Assembly (NCBI GenBank): GCA_900549495.1
Contig: UROL01000082.1
Location: forward strand, 1-8,221
Length of the DNA: 8,221 nucleotides
Direction: 5' to 3'
Source of the DNA: an uncultured Eubacteriales bacterium
GTDB taxonomy: Bacteria > Bacillota > Clostridia > Oscillospirales > Oscillospiraceae
Shown here piece after piece: positions 6,254 to 8,221 of this stretch (its first letter is position 1; every line of letters begins with the position of its first letter). The position numbers and the translations under genes are program-made. The notes beneath the pieces were generated by a model. It worked only from the letters and a program-made list of their open reading frames with translations. It was not told the origin of the DNA and did no database searches.

Positions 6254-7507
6254 TTATTCTTCTAATATTTTTGTAGGGTTCGCATCCGTTACAAATATCA
6301 TACTATCATAAAGCACCGCAGGAGGTTGAAACATTCGATAACTTGGAGGAAGGAGTCGCATAATGATTGAGTAGCTTTCTCCAAGTGTTCCCATATAGGT
6401 GTATTCAGAAGCCTGCCTACCCAGTTCAGAATTTTCCGGGACTTTAGTAAAATCCAACCAACAAATATCAAATCCCGCCAGTTTTGCCGCCTTTGCTAAA
6501 GGGTCATGGGAATAAAACACCTGAATTGTACGCTTTTCAGGCGAACGGGTCGGCATATTGCAATGGGTTTTATAAAAATCGGTACCAATGACATAGTAAC
6601 CGTTTGCTGCGTCCTTGGAAAGAAGTTTACCCATCGAATCAAAACTGCCCCATTTTGCGACATGGCTGTTGTGACCTGTCACAAAGATTTTTTCATGCCC
6701 ATTTCGCTGCTCCTGCTGTAAAATCCACTGTACATTTTCTGCCATAAATTGATCTCTTAATGTAGCACCATCAGCATTTGTCAGAGTTTGAAGCTCGGAA
6801 TGCTGCATTAAAATATCTACAAAGTGAATTGCATTTCCCGAACCGTTCTTGCTTTCCAATTCTTTCTTCACTTGTGTAAGGGTTTCAATTCGAGTAGATA
6901 AATCGCATTCACTGCTCCAATTTTCACCTTCCACAAGTTTCTGCAAGGTTGTTGTGTCCACTTCCAGTTCTTTGCAGGATTCTTTCAAAAACCTCATGCT
7001 GTAAGAAATCCTCTGCATATCAAAACCGTAAAAGCGAAGGTCTTCGCCTTCCAATGCACTTTCATTGTACTGGCGCATATAGGAGATAAGTTCTGCCATC
7101 TCTTCCGTTCTATAAATGGAAAATCCAATCGCTGCGGCTGCTTCCTGTGCTGTCCCCTCACCGCCGTGTATATATCGGTTTACCTGCTCGCAGCCGCCGT
7201 AGTCACCTTCAAGGGCAAACGCCCTAACACCATTGTTTTTTACCATCTGCTTGAACACTTCCAGCTTCAACTGCTGAAATTCTGCATTTCCGTGAGTAGC
7301 TTCTCCCAATGCAATTATTTTTGCACTTTCAGGCACGGTTATATTTTCCACGGGTTCGGCATAAGCTAAAAACTCTTCTGGATTCACATTTTCTCCTGTG
7401 CCAAAACCTCCAAAACGCATAAATACAAGTGCCGCTAAAGCCATAACACCTAATAATCCAAAAACGATATATCTTATCTTAAATCTTCTTGTCTTTTTAT
7501 TCTTCAT
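6254..7507 (-). CDS. erythromycin esterase family protein, membrane-anchored
   Basis: A 417-residue protein of the Ere (erythromycin esterase) family, whose characterised members EreA and EreB open the macrolide lactone ring; many homologues have no proven substrate. A basic N-terminus (MKNKKTRRFK) precedes one membrane segment (about 13-30), so the catalytic domain is probably outside the membrane as an uncleaved anchor. Family blocks are IIALGEATHGNAEFQQLK (64-81, with E69 and H72), FALEGDYGG (97-105, with E100), FYGFDMQ (159-165) and FVTGHNSHVAK (275-285, with H279 and H282); these histidines and glutamates are the expected active-site set. The length is complete and no key residue is missing. 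An AAAAGG ribosome site sits 9 bases before the ATG. It follows the XRE gene by 56 bases on the same strand, so the two are probably cotranscribed. It is AT-rich compared with the left block. Macrolide hydrolysis is possible but not shown. Confidence 0.9.
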   Translation of the reverse strand: MKNKKTRRFKIRYIVFGLLGVMALAALVFMRFGGFGTGENVNPEEFLAYAEPVENITVPESAKIIALGEATHGNAEFQQLKLEVFKQMVKNNGVRAFALEGDYGGCEQVNRYIHGGEGTAQEAAAAIGFSIYRTEEMAELISYMRQYNESALEGEDLRFYGFDMQRISYSMRFLKESCKELEVDTTTLQKLVEGENWSSECDLSTRIETLTQVKKELESKNGSGNAIHFVDILMQHSELQTLTNADGATLRDQFMAENVQWILQQEQRNGHEKIFVTGHNSHVAKWGSFDSMGKLLSKDAANGYYVIGTDFYKTHCNMPTRSPEKRTIQVFYSHDPLAKAAKLAGFDICWLDFTKVPENSELGRQASEYTYMGTLGESYSIIMRLLPPSYRMFQPPAVLYDSMIFVTDANPTKILEE

Positions 7508-7563
7508 ATCTGATAGCCTTTTCCTTTATAATGAATCAGTTGTCTTACATCCGTTTTCCACGC

Positions 7564-7923
7564 TTATTGTACTTCACGTAATAGTTCTTCTGCCGTAGTG
7601 TTGAACAATTTTGCAAGTGTAAGCAGATTGGAAGTGCTTGGGTCAGATGCTCCGGTCTCCCATTTAGAGACAGCCTGCCTGCTTACGCCGATAGATTCTG
7701 CAACAAACTCCTGTGTCATCTTACACTCTTCACGATGCTGCTTCAAAATCTCACCGAGAGATTTCTTGATGCTGGACTTTTCTTTTCTGACATTGCCTGA
7801 TTTGATATATCTACTCAATGCTCTTATGAGGAAAATTCCCACAGTGATAAATGCCGCTATCACCGCCACCCCGATTAGCAGTACAATGCCAAAAACAATA
7901 ACTCCTAAAAAATCATATTTCAC
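7564..7923 (-). CDS. membrane-tethered XRE-family transcriptional regulator
   Basis: A 119-residue protein with a hydrophobic N-terminal segment (about residues 6-34, DFLGVIVFGIVLLIGVAVIAAF at its core), a short basic linker (35-55) and a C-terminal Cro/C1-type helix-turn-helix (about 56-117). The DNA-binding part shows LGEILKQHREECKMTQEFVAES, the recognition helix SRQAVSKWE (81-89) and the DPSTSNLLTLAKLFNTTAEELL tail typical of XRE proteins. The usual order in XRE membrane proteins is the reverse, HTH first. The HTH must be cytoplasmic, so the protein would hold DNA at the membrane. The start codon is GTG (7921-7923) with AGAGGTGA (7928-7935) ending 4 bases before it; no ATG lies at a suitable distance. 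It probably leads a two-gene operon with the esterase gene and may bind the repeated region upstream of itself; no target is proven. Confidence 0.92.
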   Translation of the reverse strand: MKYDFLGVIVFGIVLLIGVAVIAAFITVGIFLIRALSRYIKSGNVRKEKSSIKKSLGEILKQHREECKMTQEFVAESIGVSRQAVSKWETGASDPSTSNLLTLAKLFNTTAEELLREVQ

Positions 7924-7946
7924 TTAATCACCTCTTTTCGTGACTT

Positions 7947-7988
7947 CATGATAGCGAAATTTCATGGTTGCTACCACCAACTATCACG
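7947..7988. repeat. interrupted inverted repeat near the XRE gene start
   Basis: CATGATAG (7947-7954) and CTATCACG (7981-7988) are inverted copies matching at 7 of 8 bases around a 26-base centre. It overlaps the first GGTTGC repeat and lies about 25 bases upstream of the GTG start. It could be an operator half-site pair or a leader RNA structure. Chance cannot be excluded. Confidence 0.4.
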
Positions 7989-8019
7989 ATATTTCTTTGG
8001 TTGCGAACGGTTGCGGAAC
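7959..8019. repeat. three GGTTGC repeats in helical phase (possible operator)
   Basis: GGTTGC starts at 7966, 7999 and 8009. The last two are a tandem pair, GGTTGCGAAC (7999-8008) and GGTTGCGGAAC (8009-8019). The first two share a longer context, ATTTCATGGTTGC (7959-7971) and ATTTCTTTGGTTGC (7991-8004). The offsets of 33 and 10 bases are close to three turns and one turn of DNA, so all copies would face the same side. They lie directly upstream of the XRE gene. The repeats are seen; operator function is inferred. Confidence 0.55.
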
Positions 8020-8081
8020 TAAAATAACACTTTTTTATGTAAAAGGCATATATGTAAATTAATAAAACGACAAGTCCCGAT

Positions 8082-8101
8082 TTATCGCTCTTATGCGATA
8101 A
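8082..8101. repeat. 7-bp hairpin TTATCGC/GCGATAA
   Basis: TTATCGC (8082-8088) and GCGATAA (8095-8101) are perfect inverted copies around a 6-base loop. CGCTC (8086-8090) can instead pair with GAGCG (8105-8109), so two mutually exclusive folds are possible. No T-tract follows on either strand. Confidence 0.5.
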
Positions 8102-8126
8102 TGCGAGCGTATCAAAAAAGCGTTAA

Positions 8127-8138
8127 AAGGTTAACCTT
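8127..8138. repeat. perfect 12-bp palindrome AAGGTTAACCTT
   Basis: A gapless twofold-symmetric 12-mer, the kind of site a dimeric regulator could bind. It is about 200 bases upstream of the XRE gene start. No function can be assigned from sequence alone. Confidence 0.5.
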
Positions 8139-8185
8139 GCAGAAGAAAGAGGCAGCTGTAAAAATCATGATATGCTCCCCATAGA

Positions 8186-8219
8186 GTAGACACTCGAAAT
8201 AACAAAAATTCGAGACTAC
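8186..8219. repeat. inverted repeat at the right edge of the window
   Basis: CTCGAA (8193-8198) and TTCGAG (8209-8214) are perfect inverted copies around an AT-rich 10-base centre. They are flanked by a second matching pair, GTAG (8186-8189) and CTAC (8216-8219). The two-tier dyad could be a terminator-like structure, a recombinase or mobilisation site, or part of a gene leader lying beyond the window. The window ends two bases after it, so its context is unseen. Confidence 0.5.
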
Positions 8220-8221
8220 AC

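Larger units (their letters stand above)
7924..8221. other. 298-base region without a supported gene, upstream of the XRE gene
   Basis: AT-rich non-coding sequence holding the ribosome site of the XRE gene, GGTTGC repeats, a 7-bp hairpin, a 12-bp palindrome and a dyad at the right edge, each listed separately. It must contain the promoter of the minus-strand genes, but I could not find a convincing -35/-10 pair; the best weak match on the minus strand is ATGCCT, 17 bases, TATTTT around 8021-8049. A short plus-strand open frame from 8101 to 8184 has no ribosome site and is not called. Confidence 0.6.

Noticed and set aside
8101..8184. 27-codon plus-strand open frame starting MRAYQKSVKRL
   Set aside because: There is no ribosome site or promoter, its start lies inside a hairpin arm, and no known short protein is recognised.
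7924..8221. CRISPR array suggested by repeated short motifs
   Set aside because: The GGTTGC copies are short, unevenly spaced and without spacer-sized intervals, and there are no cas genes in the window.

Overview
The window looks like chromosomal DNA from a moderately GC-rich gut-type Clostridia (Oscillospiraceae/Ruminococcaceae-like). I infer this from the protein sequences, the SigA-type promoters with AGGAGG-type ribosome sites, and the mix of a GC-rich housekeeping block with an AT-rich accessory block. No species can be named from sequence reading alone. The first 47 bases are not biological: they are an Illumina Nextera index/adapter read-through, so the left edge is a contig end with uncleaned adapter.

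Left block (48-5720, GC-rich). trpS (minus) and gltX (plus) are divergently transcribed from two clear promoters packed back to back, with only 8 bp between their -35 boxes. The trpS leader is too short for a T-box riboswitch. gltX ends in a strong intrinsic terminator. It is followed by a cytoplasmic type I pullulanase (pulA) with its own promoter, then a cytidylate kinase-like P-loop protein with a near-consensus promoter. These are independently promoted housekeeping or metabolic genes, not one operon.

Junction (5635-5720). Two hairpins lie between the kinase gene and a convergent gene set. The first has a T8 tract only in the minus direction and should terminate transcription arriving from the right. 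The second is a perfect 20-bp stem.

Right block (about 5721-8221, clearly AT-richer). All genes are on the minus strand. In transcription order they are: a small membrane-anchored XRE regulator with reversed domain order (membrane segment first, DNA-binding domain last), an erythromycin-esterase-family protein with an N-terminal membrane anchor, a GNAT acetyltransferase that appears to have lost its catalytic core by an in-frame internal deletion, and a small lipoprotein remnant that lost its start codon and is frameshifted. It reads as a horizontally acquired islet in which the first two genes are intact and the last two are decaying. Upstream of the regulator is a 298-base region with no supported gene. 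It carries helically phased GGTTGC repeats, a perfect 12-bp palindrome and two dyads, the plausible control region or element edge.

I did not find a convincing new multi-gene defence or mobile system. The most interesting unit is the membrane-tethered regulator plus membrane-tethered esterase pair.
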